Of a DNA stretch of 64,000 nt, positions 25,821-37,857 are shown in pieces; within the stretch, counting starts at the first letter, position 1, and each line of letters opens with the position of its first letter. The DNA is from Turbatrix aceti. Its lineage: Eukaryota; Nematoda; Chromadorea; Rhabditida; Panagrolaimidae. Under the pieces are notes generated by a model. That model saw only the letters and a program-made list of their open reading frames with translations. It did no database searches and was not told where the DNA came from. The DNA is taken from assembly GCA_963969345.1 (NCBI GenBank), contig OZ017767.1:8584739-8648738 (forward strand), in the 5' to 3' direction. Made by a program: the position numbers and the translations under genes.

Positions 25821-26059
25821 AAAATAATAAATATTTATAAGAAAGATCATGAAAAAGACGTATTCTGAGCATTGAAAACCCAAAAAAATAATAAAAAACA
25901 AAACTATTGTAAATATGCCCAGTTATCCGACCCCCAACATGACCGACATCACATTACGGAATTGATTAGAGTGATAAATACGAAAAACCAAACTATTTAC
26001 AAACGCACGTTCGCAGTTACAAAAAAAAAACCCGAGGCAGGCAGGGTCACAGAAGTTGG

Positions 26060-26097
26060 GGTTCTTCAATAATGAATACAATAGTAATTGAAGAACC
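26060..26097. repeat. Short perfect inverted repeat
   Basis: Arms GGTTCTTCAAT at 26060-26070 and its complement at 26087-26097. Confidence 0.8.
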
Positions 26098-28079
26098 TTT
26101 TGAATACAATAATTTGTACAATGTGGAAGTCAGTGATTTTAACGGGAATTTATTTCATATTGCTTTTAAAATCAACGCAGTGATTTAAAACCATATAAAA
26201 TATGTTTTAAGTAATATTATCAATAAAAAACAGTGATTTTAAAAAATATAAATTATAATACATTACTTTTTATAAAACCAAAAGTTCTACGCCGGCAACC
26301 AAAACAGGTCAGTTTTGAACACATTTAGAAAATTCATAAAGCATAATAAATATAAAAACTGAATTAACATCTCCGAGTCCAGTTATCCCCCCTCCCAAGA
26401 TGACCGCCATGGCATTGAAACCAGAGCTGCGGTTACAAAGAAACTCGAATCCAGGCCACAGAAGCCTGGTTTCTGGAGTTTCGAACGGCGATGATGGACG
26501 AAGTCGAACCTGATTGGCACAAACAGAAAACTCATGGATTAAAAAATAGGGCATACGGTATCGAGTCAGTGACTATAATTTTTGAACTAATAAATTCACA
26601 TACGCCGTTACCAGTGATTTTTAATTTGAGTTTCATATGGAACAGTTTTTTTTTTCAAAATCAAAAAAATTATAATGGTTTTCACACTGGCGAACAAAAA
26701 TGTAAAATCAAATTGAGTAAACGTGTTCAGTTACTAATAAATGAACAAGTAATAAAAGGCACACCAAGAAAAAGAACCATACTGAACGTGGAAAAAGTAC
26801 AAAACATAATATGAAAACCATGACGCCTAGTTATTCCTCCGACCCCAAAACACGTCCACCATCGCACTACGGAATTGACAACGGTGATACGAAAGAACTC
26901 ACTCAGTTACGACGTACGGGGAAAAGCTCAGTTACGAAAAATCAGTCAGACCACAGAAGCCGGAATTCTGGAGTGCAGAGCGGCGATGGAGGACGAAACC
27001 GACTCTGAAGTCGGACACGGATAGAAATATCATGAATCTAAGAATATTAGACACTGATTTGACTTTTTGAATAAACAAAAGAAATCCCTTACAAAGCAGT
27101 GATTTTTAGAATGCAGGATTGCAATTGCAAAAAAGGATGAACAGTGATTTATATTATAATATATCTGAATTTTGGGCAACATGCCATAATGCAAAAAGTA
27201 AAAAAGAATTATTCGCTTTTTGTTAAAGTATCAAACAGTTAACAAAAACACTACAAAGAATATAAAAAAAAACCATTTTGAGCATAGAAAACCCCCCAAA
27301 ACATATAAAAACGAAAATAATATTACCGAAGATGTTTTCCAGTTATTCCCAAACCCCATACGACAGCTATCGCATTATGGCATTAACTATACTGATACAA
27401 AGTAATGCCAAAGAGATATTCACATCAGTTACAAAGGAAAAGCAAACCTGTAGGTTGAAAATGCCAAAAAGACTGAAAACGGGAAAAAATTGCGCGTAGT
27501 TGACTTTTGTTGCGGGCATCATGCGAATACACGTGCAGCAGTGAAATATGTTTAGATTCTTGGCTTCAAAGTTTTTTTTTGTTTTTTTCCATTGGATTAA
27601 ATGTCCAACTCAGTCCAACTCAGTTTTGTTATGTGAAGAAATTTTATGTCAATGTTGTTCCGATTGATTATCCATTTTAATTGGAAAAATGAATGATGTA
27701 AGCACTAGAAAGTACAGTTAACGTTCAATTGCATGGCGCAATGTTCTTCAAAACAGTTTTCCATCCATGATTTTTTTTGGGGATCGATATAAAATTTTTT
27801 CCTTATCTGCAGGAAAACGACACCAGATCAGTGTAATTACTAATGTCAAACATAGGCCTACCTGTCCTGTAGTACCTGTTGATCCGGATATCTAACCAAA
27901 GTTATGTTTACTTACAAATTGTTTACACGAAAAAATATTCCAGTACTTCCAGTACGAAAAGGATAATGACTAACAACAGTTTTTGAGACAACATAAAAGG
28001 CGTCGACACAACCAACAGTTTGAACAAAAAGGTGATTTTCAATCCTACAGACATAGAACCGCCAGTTATTTCCTAAAAA

Positions 28080-28277
28080 ATGTCCTGCGACGTAAAACAC
28101 AACACCGTCGACCTCACCCGAGCTATCATCTGGTTCTGGGCCATGCTCTTCGTCATGACCAACTTTTGTCTGACTGCCGTAACGCTGCACAGAATTGTCA
28201 TCATTCGGCATCGTGTTAACGATCTGTATCGACAGTTTCCGATGGGTGAATTTACGAATTCAACGGCGCATTCCTAA
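28080..28277 (+). CDS. Small single-pass membrane protein
   Basis: 65 residues from the ATG at 28080 to a stop at 28275. A hydrophobic helix lies at about residues 13-35, followed by a basic segment (HRIVIIRHRVNDLYRQF). No family recognised. It is followed 216 bp downstream by another small single-pass membrane protein on the same strand with a similar helix-then-basic layout, so the two may be paralogous. An upstream exon cannot be excluded. Confidence 0.55.
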   Translation: MSCDVKHNTVDLTRAIIWFWAMLFVMTNFCLTAVTLHRIVIIRHRVNDLYRQFPMGEFTNSTAHS

Positions 28278-28492
28278 ATTTTGGGAGTAGTTTAAATTCA
28301 ATGTTTCTCAATAATATTTGACAAAAAGAATAAAATAAAAGAGATTCTAAAAAAAATTGAAAAATGTGGATTTACCGGTTTTCTCCGGGTTACGATACTT
28401 TTTTTTTATTTTTTAAAATTATCGAAGGATTTATTTGGGGTTACGATACTTTTTTATAAGCACTGCGGCGCCAGTTATTTTACATACAAAAA

Positions 28493-28817
28493 ATGGCCGA
28501 AAAAAGAAGGTGGCGTCAATGGAACTTTTTTGACTGGTTCATCCTCTTCTTCGAATCTTTCGGCATTCTCCTGATTTTTCTGACATTTTGTATGATCGCA
28601 ACGTCACTCAACTTTGGCATTCATAATATTCACCGTATCGATGGTATGAAAGCTATTTATGTTAGTATTCAGTTTAAAAAATACTAAATTATTATAATTT
28701 TCAGTTGTTTTGCACGGACCAAAAATTAAACCCCCGACTCCAGAATCGTTCGAGGACAGGTACTTCCTCTTCAAGGGCATCATCATGCCGGTTACACCCA
28801 GCAGCAGCGGTGATTGA
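28493..28817 (+). CDS. Small single-pass membrane protein, two exons
   Basis: Exons 28493-28643 and 28705-28817 join in phase to give 87 residues. A basic N-terminus (MAEKRRWRQWN) is followed by a long hydrophobic helix at about residues 12-41. The tail is polar (HGPKIKPPTPESFEDRYFLFKG). Family not recognised. A decayed duplicate of this gene follows at 28860-29370. Confidence 0.65.
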
Positions 28818-28859
28818 CGTGCTGGCAATTTAAAAAAAAATTGTGGTGAAATAAAAAAT

Positions 28860-29370
28860 AATTTTTTATTTGCGGGACATTTTGTATGATCGCCACGCCA
28901 CTCAACTATTTATGGCATTCACAATATTCACCGTATCGATGATAATCAGGTTATAACCTGACCTGATTATCATCGGGACAGTTGTCTCAGTTAAAAAACA
29001 ACTTAAAAGTTAAAAATAGATATTTAGTATTCCAATTTTATGTAATACAAAATTGTGAAGTGTAAGAAAAAAAGACAAAATTTTTACAACACCAGTTTAA
29101 AAAAAATAATTGTCGGTGATTTTGCACGGATCAAAAATTATAAAAACCCAAAAACGGAATCATGCCAACCATGTCACAGTTTTGAAACTACATTTTGGAG
29201 CCTGGAAAAAAAGAAACACAAATTTTTGATTTATCGGTTTTTTTCCGGGAAACGATACTTTTTTTTCGATTTCGATATCTCATCAGTGATTTTTTTTTAA
29301 GAAAGAATGTTTCCCAAAAAAACCTTACGAAACTTTTTCATATTCTTTTTTCAGACATTTGGCATTCACA
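28860..29370 (+). pseudogene. Decayed duplicate of the preceding membrane-protein gene
   Basis: 28880-28942 repeats the transmembrane part of exon 1 (GACATTTTGTATGATCGC...) with a frame-changing insertion. About 29105-29145 resembles the start of exon 2 (TTTTGCACGGA(T/C)CAAAAATTA). About 29228-29265 repeats the sequence upstream of the intact gene (CGGTTTT-TCCGGG...ACGATACTTTTTTT). The order is scrambled and no frame is open. Confidence 0.65.
28937..28975. repeat. Inverted repeat inside the decayed duplicate
   Basis: Arms CGATGATAATCAGG at 28937-28950 and its complement at 28962-28975, with a second nested palindrome (CAGGTTATAACCTG) at the centre. Confidence 0.85.
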
Positions 29371-29661
29371 GTTTTTGCTCCGTTTTTTGCACAAAACAAA
29401 AATTTATTCTTTTGTTGTTCGTCAGTTTTTTAAAAGCATCACGAATACAGAACCCGAGATTCTTCATTTAAGACAAAACTGTCGAGTCGAGATCGGGAAA
29501 ATCATTCGAATGTTATACCAGTTTCACTTATTGATGCCACCACTATCAAAATCCGAGTTCTTGAGATTCTGTTTGGCAGCTGAAATCATCGTCAAAAATA
29601 GTAAACACAAAGATCAGTTAGATTAAAAAAACAAACCGCCCTGGCGAAGTGCATCAACCGA
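29371..29661. other. Intergenic, nothing recognised
   Basis: AT-rich sequence between the decayed membrane-protein copy and the possible small gene on the minus strand. No exon with both splice sites is convincing. Confidence 0.5.
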
Positions 29662-29914
29662 AATTTCGGCAACCCCCATCAGTATGAGGGGTGCTTTTCT
29701 GGCGTTATCGCTGCGGCGAACCGGAACCGAAGCTGAAAACGGAAAAAAAACATGCTTTGTTTGAACGCGCAGTGAAAAAACAACTTGAGTGAGTCGAATG
29801 TGGAGATACGCCACCAGTGTAAAAAAACCAAATAGGAAGGAAAAAAAAGATACAAGAACCTAAAAAAAAAAGCAAAAAATGACACAATTTTGCAACATTC
29901 TCTGCACGCAACAT
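29662..29914 (-). CDS. Possible small membrane protein, divergent from IGBP1
   Basis: Minus strand. The ATG at 29914 starts MLRAENVAK and a donor-like GTGTCATT follows. The acceptor TTTTTTTAG leads to a hydrophobic segment (FLYLFFPSYLVFLHWWRIS). A further donor and TTTTCAG acceptor lead to FGSGSPQR and a stop. The joined peptide would be about 45 residues with one membrane helix. Phase is consistent, but the peptide is short and unrecognised and the 3' end is not fixed. It starts 164 bp from the IGBP1 start on the opposite strand. Confidence 0.3.
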
Positions 29915-30077
29915 GCGACCTCCTTCGCAGGCCGACTTCCACCCCACTTGGTCACATTTGTTTGTTTTTTTCGTTGTTGTTCGTTCAACGAATTATTCAT
30001 CTTTCGTTTTCACCACAAAACATTTCGCTCTTCTATTTCATTTTTTTCATTGTTACTCCTACGTTTTCAAACTATTT

Positions 30078-31430
30078 ATGGAATCTACGAACAATGACGA
30101 AAAATCAATACGTGCACTGCTAGACGTGTGCGAACACGTGGTACACGACATTGATGCGTCGACTTACGATCATGTAGGATTTTTCAACAATATTCCGTTG
30201 GTCCAGTTAATTTTTATCCTTGTCTTCTTTAGGACAGTCTGCGGCGAGCGCTTGACACGCTGAACGATCTGAAGAACAAAGTGAGGGAGGCGGACTTGTT
30301 CAGCGAGAACGAGACCTTTGACGAGCTTCCGACGTCTTCCCTCCGCTTTTTTCTGATTCCCGCGTACTTTGCTTACGTCGCGGAAAACATCCCCGTCGAG
30401 CGACAGCAGAGGCCGTTGTATTTGAAGGCTGCGAAGGTTTGTGCGGGGGTTTTTGAGGGTATCCGTGCGTACGCTGCTTTCAGTTTTTTTTTGATGATTA
30501 TACCAAACATGCAACAAAGCCAATTTTTTAAAGAAATCTTCAGCCAATCGGATTTTGCCTGTTTTTTTTAGAAATCCTACCGAGAATACGTCGAAAAGCT
30601 TCTCGCCTTTGAAGTCGTCAATTTCCGACTTCCGTGGATCGGAGAAGACGGAAAAGAGGTCCCCGACGTTGAAACCCAGTCCCCAGCCCCTCCAGATGCC
30701 GCCGCGAAGCGCGCACAGAAAATCCAGCGTGCGGAGACGATGGCCAAGCTCAAGGAGACCATTGATCGTCTCAAGATTGAAGTTGAGCGGAATAACGATG
30801 ATTCTACTACCGTATGTTGTTGTTATTTCCAGTTACGATATTTTTTTGATTTTTTTAGAGGGATCTCGTCATCGCGCAACTCAGAATGTGGGGTCTGAAG
30901 GCCATGACCGAGCTGGATGCCATTGACCGTAAGTTTTGGGTATCCTATAAGTATTTATGACAGTTGCAGTTATTTTAAAAACTCCCACAAAGAATTTGTT
31001 TTTTTACCGTATCCCACCTTCAGAAGAACTCCCCCTGGCCGAGTACATGGTAAAAGTCATGAAAGGCCAAGAAACCCACGTCCAGGCCAAGCCCCCGGTC
31101 AAAATGCCACCATTCATCATCACAAAGGACGAATACCAACGCAAGGTATACGGTCTCGGTTACCCCAGCATCCCGACGTACAGCGTCGATCAGTGGTGCA
31201 CCGAGCTTCTCGCCAAGAACGCCGCTCTCTCTGCCCAGGCACAAGCCGCAGGTGGCCTAAATGTCGTCCATCTGGGGAACGAGGAAGGCGACGAGCCGGC
31301 AACTGCGGCGGAAGCCGAGAAAATCAAGGCCGAGGACGACAGCGAAGAAGCCCGGCAACACGCCATCTGGTTCGACGAGTACAAGGACGAACACCGGCGT
31401 GGCGAAGGAAATACGTTCAACAAAGGATAA
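30078..31430 (+). CDS. IGBP1: IGBP1 / TAP42 / alpha4-type PP2A-associated protein
   Basis: Predicted 338 residues in five exons: 30078-30173, 30233-30436, 30572-30811, 30859-30928, 31024-31430. The family binds catalytic subunits of PP2A-type phosphatases and protects them from degradation. An alpha-helical N-terminal half (FFLIPAYFAYV..., LYLKAAKKSYREYVEKLL) leads to the family signature around RDLVIAQLRMWGLKAMTELD. The strongest match is the C-terminus, WFDEYKDEHRRGEGNTFNKG, the characteristic end of TAP42/alpha4 proteins. Length is normal for the family. PHAX follows on the same strand 280 bp downstream. Confidence 0.93.
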
Positions 31431-31710
31431 ACGCCAGAAAGTGCCAATTTTTACGGTGAAAATACGACATTTTGGGATTCAAACGATGGAAAATGGTCTC
31501 ATAACGACTTTTTTCTATCGTTGCTGTACAAACTTGTTTTGTTTTACGATATTCAAACTGTATAATGGGTTCTCGAACGGATTGTTATTTTTCGTTGTAT
31601 AAATTAATTATGGTGTACGGTATGTTGGTGAAAATGAGGTTTTTTACCTACGCAATATCTATTTTTCCAGTTTTTGAACTTTGTAGGTCAATTTTGACCA
31701 ATTTTAGGCC

Positions 31711-33598
31711 ATGACCACTCCCCAGAAACCCCGTGAACGCAAAACGTCGGTGTCGTCGACTTCTTCGCTGGAAGACGGCGAGCTGGACGTCGAGTACACG
31801 CCGCCGCCGACAATCGATCAGCCACCTGCGAGAGGACGAACCAATGGCAATATCTGGCGGGACACGGCCATCGGACAGAGCATCCAGGATAACATGCTCC
31901 AGAACGCGCTCTCCACCGGACTTGTGACCGAGCGGGGCACCGAGTCGTACGAGTTGCCGGATTTTGAAAAGATGGACAAGGATACGATTATTCGACAGCA
32001 GCAGTTGGTCAATGAGAGTTTGAAGAGGGTAAGTTTGCCGTTAATTTTTGACTTTTTCTCCGCAAATTTTGGCTTTTTGAGCGTGGCAACAGTTTTATAC
32101 ATTTTTTGCTTGAGGCAGAAGAATTTTCAGTTATCGTGATTCACAAAACTGCCAATTTTGTCATTTTCAAATCAACTAAGGGATTACAGTTAAAAAAAAA
32201 TTGATTTTTTTAGGTTGTGCGCACGCACAACAACGACCTCTTCGGTCCGGGTGAATTCGATCTCGATACCGTCTACGGAGCGGACACGCGTACGTATCGC
32301 AAGCGAAAAATTCTGTCAAACAAAATCCCGCTTGCGTCGTCCGAAGCCCTTCGCAATCGGGAAGAAGGCAACTCTGGAAACCGACATTTCGGTTCTACGA
32401 ATTTCAAACGACCAAAATGGCAGAACGGCACTTCCCGATCCAGCAGCCGGAGTGGCGGCGACCGACCGAGCACGGCGGCTTCCAGCGAAGCCGGAGACAA
32501 GAAACAGAAATTCTCTGGTCCCGGCAAACAGGCCAGCTCGAAGCCGGCGACGTTCGTCGACGATGAACAGGTGACGATGCCGTGCCCGTTCAACCTCATG
32601 CCGGCCGGATGGAGTCAGGAGGAATTTTTTGCCGCCGAATTGGATGTGAATTTGCCGGAAGAAGGGTTTGGAACAGCTCTGGCCGAGGCTCTTGGCGAGG
32701 AGAATGTTGTGAGTTTTTTTTTTCAAACTCCAGTTTTTTTTGGACACTATTACCTTCTTTCTTCAATATTTATTCTAAAATGGTTTATATTCTTTAATTC
32801 CAGTTTTTTTACTTTTGTTTTACCAATCTTTTACCCTAAAATTGACACATATTTTGAAAAACATGAAACGATATCAGTTTTTATTCCAAAATGTCGTTGC
32901 AGGACCTGTTCATCTTCGCCGTCGAAACCCTCGGCATCGAAACGTGTGCCAGACTCTTCAAACGAACCCAGGAAGTTGAGCGACACGGCGGAATGCTGAT
33001 CGACAAGAAAACCCGTCGACGAACTCCGGGTGGTGTCTTTGTGAAGCTTCTTCGCATCGACAAATACATACCGAATGAATTGAGGGTAATCAATCGCCTT
33101 CTGAAACATCAGTTTTTACATTTCCGTTATTTTTTAGGACGAAGTCAGGGATTATTCGAAGGAATCCTACGAAAGATTTGAGAAGGTTCGTTTTTTTTTA
33201 TTCTTTGACTCAGTTTTTTTTTAATAATTAAAATTGTGTTTTACTTTGTTTAAATTATTTTAAATACGCACCCTTGCGAAACGCAGTTTTTTTCTTAATT
33301 CTTTAAATTTTTTGGCATCAAAAAGCAAAAGAAGGATAAAATTCGATTCGCTCAGTTTTTTTAAATAATTAAAATTGTATTTATTTAATTTTGTTTAAAT
33401 TATTTTAAATGTTCGAAAACGTCCATGTCCAGTTTTTTTTTAATTTTATGTTTTTAGCATAAAAAAGAAGCCCAAAAACCCGTCGATCCGGTACTCCCTT
33501 CGGCAAAAGACGTTCTGAAGCCCTGCTTGGACTCTGAATCGTCTCCGGTGACGGCGACCGTGGCTGACGAAAGCGAACCGGCGGGCATGGAACAATGA
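31711..33598 (+). CDS. PHAX: PHAX, phosphorylated adaptor for RNA export
   Basis: Predicted 394 residues in five exons: 31711-32028, 32214-32708, 32903-33085, 33138-33185, 33458-33598. PHAX links capped snRNA and the cap-binding complex to the export receptor CRM1. The clearest evidence is the RNA-binding domain encoded mainly by exon 3: ETLGIETCARLFKRTQEVE followed by GG and RRRTPGGVFVKLL, which match the family core ETQ.VE..GG....RRTPGGVFF.LL. The N-terminal region is charged and Ser-rich, with SSTSSLEDGELD resembling the acidic phosphorylated segment of PHAX. The rest is low complexity. Confidence 0.92.
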
Positions 33599-33844
33599 TA
33601 GGCAGATCGAAGGGTTGGTTTTAGTTTAGTTTTGATGTTATTATTTGCAAATTTGGGAAAAAATATGGGGTTGCAGTGTTTTTATTGGCTGCTTTGGTCG
33701 TAATTAGGTGCTTTCCAGTTTTGCGTATACAAATTTTGCAATAACCGCGGCTAATTTACTGTTTTGGATATTTGTTAAATAATTGTCAGTTTGTTTCTTT
33801 CTATCTGCTCTATTTTGAACGAAATTTTATTTTCTCCCCCAAAA

Positions 33845-34906
33845 ATGTCGGATTCCACGCTAGCGAAAGACGTCGAAAAACTTCTGGCAACGCTGACAAG
33901 TGACGAAGCGCTTTCTGAGGAGGCTAAGCAAAAGTAGGTTTATGCTACCATTTTCGCGTGAAACAGTTTTTTACGCATAATTTTCATAGGTGGCGCGAAT
34001 GGCAGGAAGAAGAAAGCCAAATCCGGGCGAATGTTGAGGAATGGATCGCCGAAAAAGACCGCGCCGAAGAAGCGGAGCGTAATCGAATGCGAAAAGAGGT
34101 CTGACTTGTTGTTTGACTGATTGCCGTACAATTGTTCCAGTTTTTAGAGTTTTGAAAAGGCCAAGAGTAGTATTGATCTGATCGGATACAAAGGACCCCA
34201 CGGGTCTTTTGATTTACCCGCGGAAGACCGGGAAAAAGCTTTGCTCGCGCTGCAGGCTGCGGAAAAGGGTTTGTACGAGTTGTTAAACTGAATCAATGTA
34301 CGAACGCAGTTTTTTTAGTTTTCTTTGGATTGTGCATAAATTTTGAAGGTTTTCACAATTTTTTAGTTAGTTTTGTTTTTTTTATTGGCGATTTAGCAAA
34401 GCACAGTTTCTAAATTTACGTTGATTTTTTTGTACCCGAAGGCATATACAGTTTGATTTTTTGAGTTTTTGAAGGGTCGAGGTCAGGGTTGAGCGAACAA
34501 CCCGTTTTTTTGTTCGCGAACGAACACGAACATATTTTCTGAACTGTTCGAAAAATCGAACGAACGCGAACAATTTTGACCTTGTTCGCGAACGAATGCG
34601 AACAAATTAATTTAAGAAGAATTTGTTCGCGAACGAACACGAACAGGAAAAATGGAATCTGTTTGCGAACGAATACGAACGTTCGCTCAACCCTGGTCGG
34701 GGTATCAAAAAACTGCAACATATAATTTTTCACCTGTCACTTACCTGCATCCATGACAACCAAATAAAATTATTTATTTATTATAAATCCTTTCAGCAAC
34801 CGAAGAAGGCGAACGCATAAACCTCCAAAACGCTTTCATTCGCCTCATCAACAACCTCGTCGTCAAGTTTGGATGGAATCCGCCTACTCCACCGCTTACT
34901 CCCTGA
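33845..34906 (+). CDS. Small charged helical protein, unrecognised
   Basis: Predicted 142 residues in four exons: 33845-33933, 33990-34098, 34148-34268, 34797-34906, all phases consistent. The sequence is strongly helical and acidic/basic (EEWIAEKDRAEEAERNRMRKE), then SIDLIGYKGPHGSFDLP and a Pro-rich end (GWNPPTPPLTP). I do not recognise a family. It starts 247 bp after PHAX on the same strand. Intron 3 holds a hAT-like element (34484-34695). Confidence 0.7.
34484..34695. mobile_element. hAT-like MITE, 212 bp, in an intron
   Basis: Terminal inverted repeats begin CAGGGTTGAGCGAAC and end with the complement. The flanks are GTCGAGGT (34476-34483) and GTCGGGGT (34696-34703), an 8-bp target duplication with one mismatch. 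Ends and duplication length are those of hAT elements. The interior repeats GTTCGCGAACGAAC-type motifs. No transposase. Confidence 0.85.
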
Positions 34907-35404
34907 TTTTTGGGGGATGTTCAGTTGATTGATGTGATGGCCCGGCTCGATTGGAGAGCAGAGAATGCTGCGATTTGCCTCAGGCTTTTTTCTTTCTTTC
35001 GTTATTTTGTTCGTTTTGCGCTTGTTTGCGGCTGCAGGCCTGGTCAGATGGCTTTTTTTCTTTTTTGTAAAATAAAAAGATTGCTTGATTTTGAGGTGAA
35101 AAAAAAGGAAAATGAACGGTTTTTGCACCGGCGAACGTTATCTGGTGATTTTATAAAAATCTAAGTACGCCGAGAAAGCAATTTTTTTTTGTTGATGGAA
35201 GTAACCACGGTCCTACTCAGTTTAAAAAAAACTAAAAAAGTGTTTTTTATGTTTAACAATGAAAGGTTTTCATCTCAGATTTTTTTTGTACCATAAAAAG
35301 GTTTTTTTTATAAAACAAACGAATCGATCGCAGTTTTTTTGTTACGGAATTATCCCTCAGTTTACTAAAGCCAAATGTTTTTTTTTCAGCAGAAAAGAAT
35401 CGAG
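34907..35404. other. Intergenic between the helical-protein and cornichon genes
   Basis: Non-coding, rich in T runs. An AATAAA-like signal near 35073 may serve the upstream gene. TTTTTTTCAG at 35381-35390, 14 bp before the cornichon ATG, is a likely trans-splice acceptor. Confidence 0.5.
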
Positions 35405-35921
35405 ATGAGTTTCACGGTTGTTGCGGGAGCGTATCTCTTTGCGCTCATTGCAGTTGCGTTTTGCATCTTTTTTGCCATCTACCTGGTTGGTTTTTTTTTA
35501 TTTTTAATTTTTCTACAGAGATGTCTGAGCCAGTTTATTTATCCCCCCCCAAAAAAAAATTTTGCAGGTAATCTGCATCGACGAGCTCAAAACAGACTAC
35601 AAAAATCCGATCGATCAGTGCCGAAGCCTGAACCAACTGGTCCTCCCCGAATTCGGCCTCCACGCGCTCTTCTCCCTCTTCTTCCTGCTCACACTCCAGC
35701 TCTTCGCCATCTGCTGGAATGCGCCCCTCGTCGCGTACCACGTCATGCGGTACGCAAAGCGACCCGTCATGTCTGGGCCCGGCATCTACGATCCCGTCAT
35801 CATCATGAACCAGGACCAGCTGTCCCTTGCCTACCGCGAGGGCTGGGTCAAGCTCGGCTTCTACCTCATCTCCTTCTTCTACTACCTCTACGCCATGATC
35901 TACACCATGGTCACGACCTAA
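35405..35921 (+). CDS. CNIH: Cornichon-family ER export cargo receptor
   Basis: Exons 35405-35485 and 35568-35921 give 144 residues, the usual cornichon length. The family moves selected membrane cargo, including EGF-family ligands and AMPA-type glutamate receptors, from the ER to the Golgi in COPII vesicles. Recognisable blocks are IDELKTDYKNPIDQC, LVLPEFGLHALF, and YDPVIIMNQDQLSLAYREGW followed by KLGFYLISFFYYLYAMIYTMV. Hydrophobic helices lie at about residues 5-28, 54-75 and 123-142. Confidence 0.96.
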
Positions 35922-37857
35922 CCGGCCGTGTGGTGGTCGTTGTTGATGGATGCACAGAATCTGACGAACAAATGGCTGGTAATTAATTCTTGTTTTCTTT
36001 TTCGTAGGCACGAGTGACATTAGTTTTTTTTTGGACGTTTGAACGTGACTACCTACCTACCTATTTTTTTTTGCTCACTAGTATGGATATTTGGTTTTTT
36101 TTGTGATCAATCGACTTTTCTTGAACGAACTCTTTTTTTTCATGTATGTTGTGTCTATTTATATTTATTTGTTGGTTTTTGATTAGAAATAAAATTTTTT
36201 AACCTTTTTATCAATGGTCAGTTTATTTATTTGTTTATAAGATTTTATTCCCCGACAGAATATTTTTTTGCACATTTCCTTCCCCGAAAAATGCAGCGCA
36301 CAGTTATCTTCTCTGTTATCAGTCGAACAGATTCCCGTATAAAAGGTTTTGCTTTTATTGCCGGAACATTATTCGAATCTCAAATAAAACGACAACACAC
36401 TAACATAAAAGACAAACTACACGCAGTGTATCTTTTTTTCAACTTTGTAAATCACAAAATTTTTATTGCCGGAATTGACACAGTTTTACAGAAATTACGC
36501 ATTTTTGACATGTCAGAACCAAAATTTCCTAATTGCATCTCACCAAATTGATGAAATAAAGAGCCTAAAAAACGAGTGCGAAAAAAAAAAGTAAATTGAA
36601 CAATTCTGATAAGAACTAAATAATTTTTCGCTATTTTTCTCACCCCACAAGCATTTCCAGTTACACAATTTTTTTTTATAACACATCCATTTTTTTTCTG
36701 ATTTCTTGGGACGTATAATAACTCGGACGTTATTTGAACGAGACAAAAATTGGAACAGTTTATATTTTGGCATTCGCGGAAAGTTTATTTGTTTATTACA
36801 CTTCACTGAGCGCACAGTTTATTCCTGGCAAAATCGTTTAGGTGATTTTTACCCCCCCCCCCTGTTCAGAGTTGTAAATTTGGAAATTCTAATGTTGTTT
36901 TGCCGTTCTTTTTAGACCCGGATTCACAATATACGCTGTAAATGTTAGATCTCGTGTTTTTTTATCAAAAAGGTTGTCAGGAAAAAAATTACATAAATAT
37001 AGTTCTGCTGGAATGTTTTTTTTTTATAATTGTGAAAGAAAATACAACCTTCCTACACCCCCAAGCACGTTCAAAACAGTCAGCTGTAGCCCCGGGGCAG
37101 AGACGTAAACAACAAGCGTGGATGTATACATTTCTGTTTTTTTTGTGCACAGGGCCGCGGCCTCGGCCTCGGCCGCAGTCGAGGAGCACGCGCACACACA
37201 CGCGGCCAACAATTACGTAGTTTTACCACGAATTGCGAATTGTGTTTTTTTCTGCTCTGCTTTTTTTCTGCAACGCTTTTCTTTTCTGCAGGCAACGCGC
37301 GCGGGCGCACAACGAAGGCGCAAACAAGCAGACAGAGGAGATATATCTGTGTTGGCCACGTGCTCGTTTGTTAGAAATTTCTCTGCACGAGTCATGTCAT
37401 TTGTATTTACCTTACCTTGGATTTATTATAACAGGAATTATTGTTTTAGCTAGCTGATAATCGCATTCATAAGTCACAGTTTTTGATGCCATACATGCAT
37501 GATGATTTTATCTCAGTTTTTTTTTCTTTGCTGGGTGCTCCGCGCATCCAACAAAAGTCGATACTCAGTTTTTATTTATGTCCTCTGCCAAAATTTTTAC
37601 TTTTTACGATAAAAATGGAATGTCAAATCATTACCAGTTATTATTACTTACTAAACCAATTTCTGAATATTTCCTGTTTTTATTTATATTTGTTGTTTTT
37701 TACTTTTGTGGCCTAAAAAGCATATCAGTTTTTCTGTTTTTTTCTCCGAACCACGTACTCCAATTGGGGGTAGTTATTTTTTGCCGTGGTTTTATATACC
37801 ATCAAATCGGGTATCGAGTGTACTACAGTCAAATTCACAATTTCTAGGCTCCGCGCC
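35922..37857. other. Intergenic between cornichon and the Smad gene
   Basis: No gene recognised. An AATAAA signal at about 36188 probably belongs to cornichon. 37150-37330 is a GC-rich stretch with repeated GGCCTC and CGCGCACAC motifs. TTTCTAG at 37840-37848, ten bases before the Smad ATG, looks like a trans-splice acceptor. Confidence 0.5.

Larger units (their letters stand above)
24270..27500. repeat. Degenerate tandem repeats downstream of the RNase H gene
   Basis: A block reading roughly TTATnCCnCCCC...CATCGCATTA(C/T)GGAATTGA...GTTAC-AAA recurs at about 24590, 25922, 26374, 26822 and 27338. Spacing of the last four is about 450-515 bp. The first gap is longer because of the insertion at 25074-25820. 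Part of the block derives from the 3' end of the RNase H gene: the 24300-24340 sequence with CTAAGAATATTGGCCACTGA recurs, changed, at 27031-27070. No intact reading frame. Confidence 0.75.
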
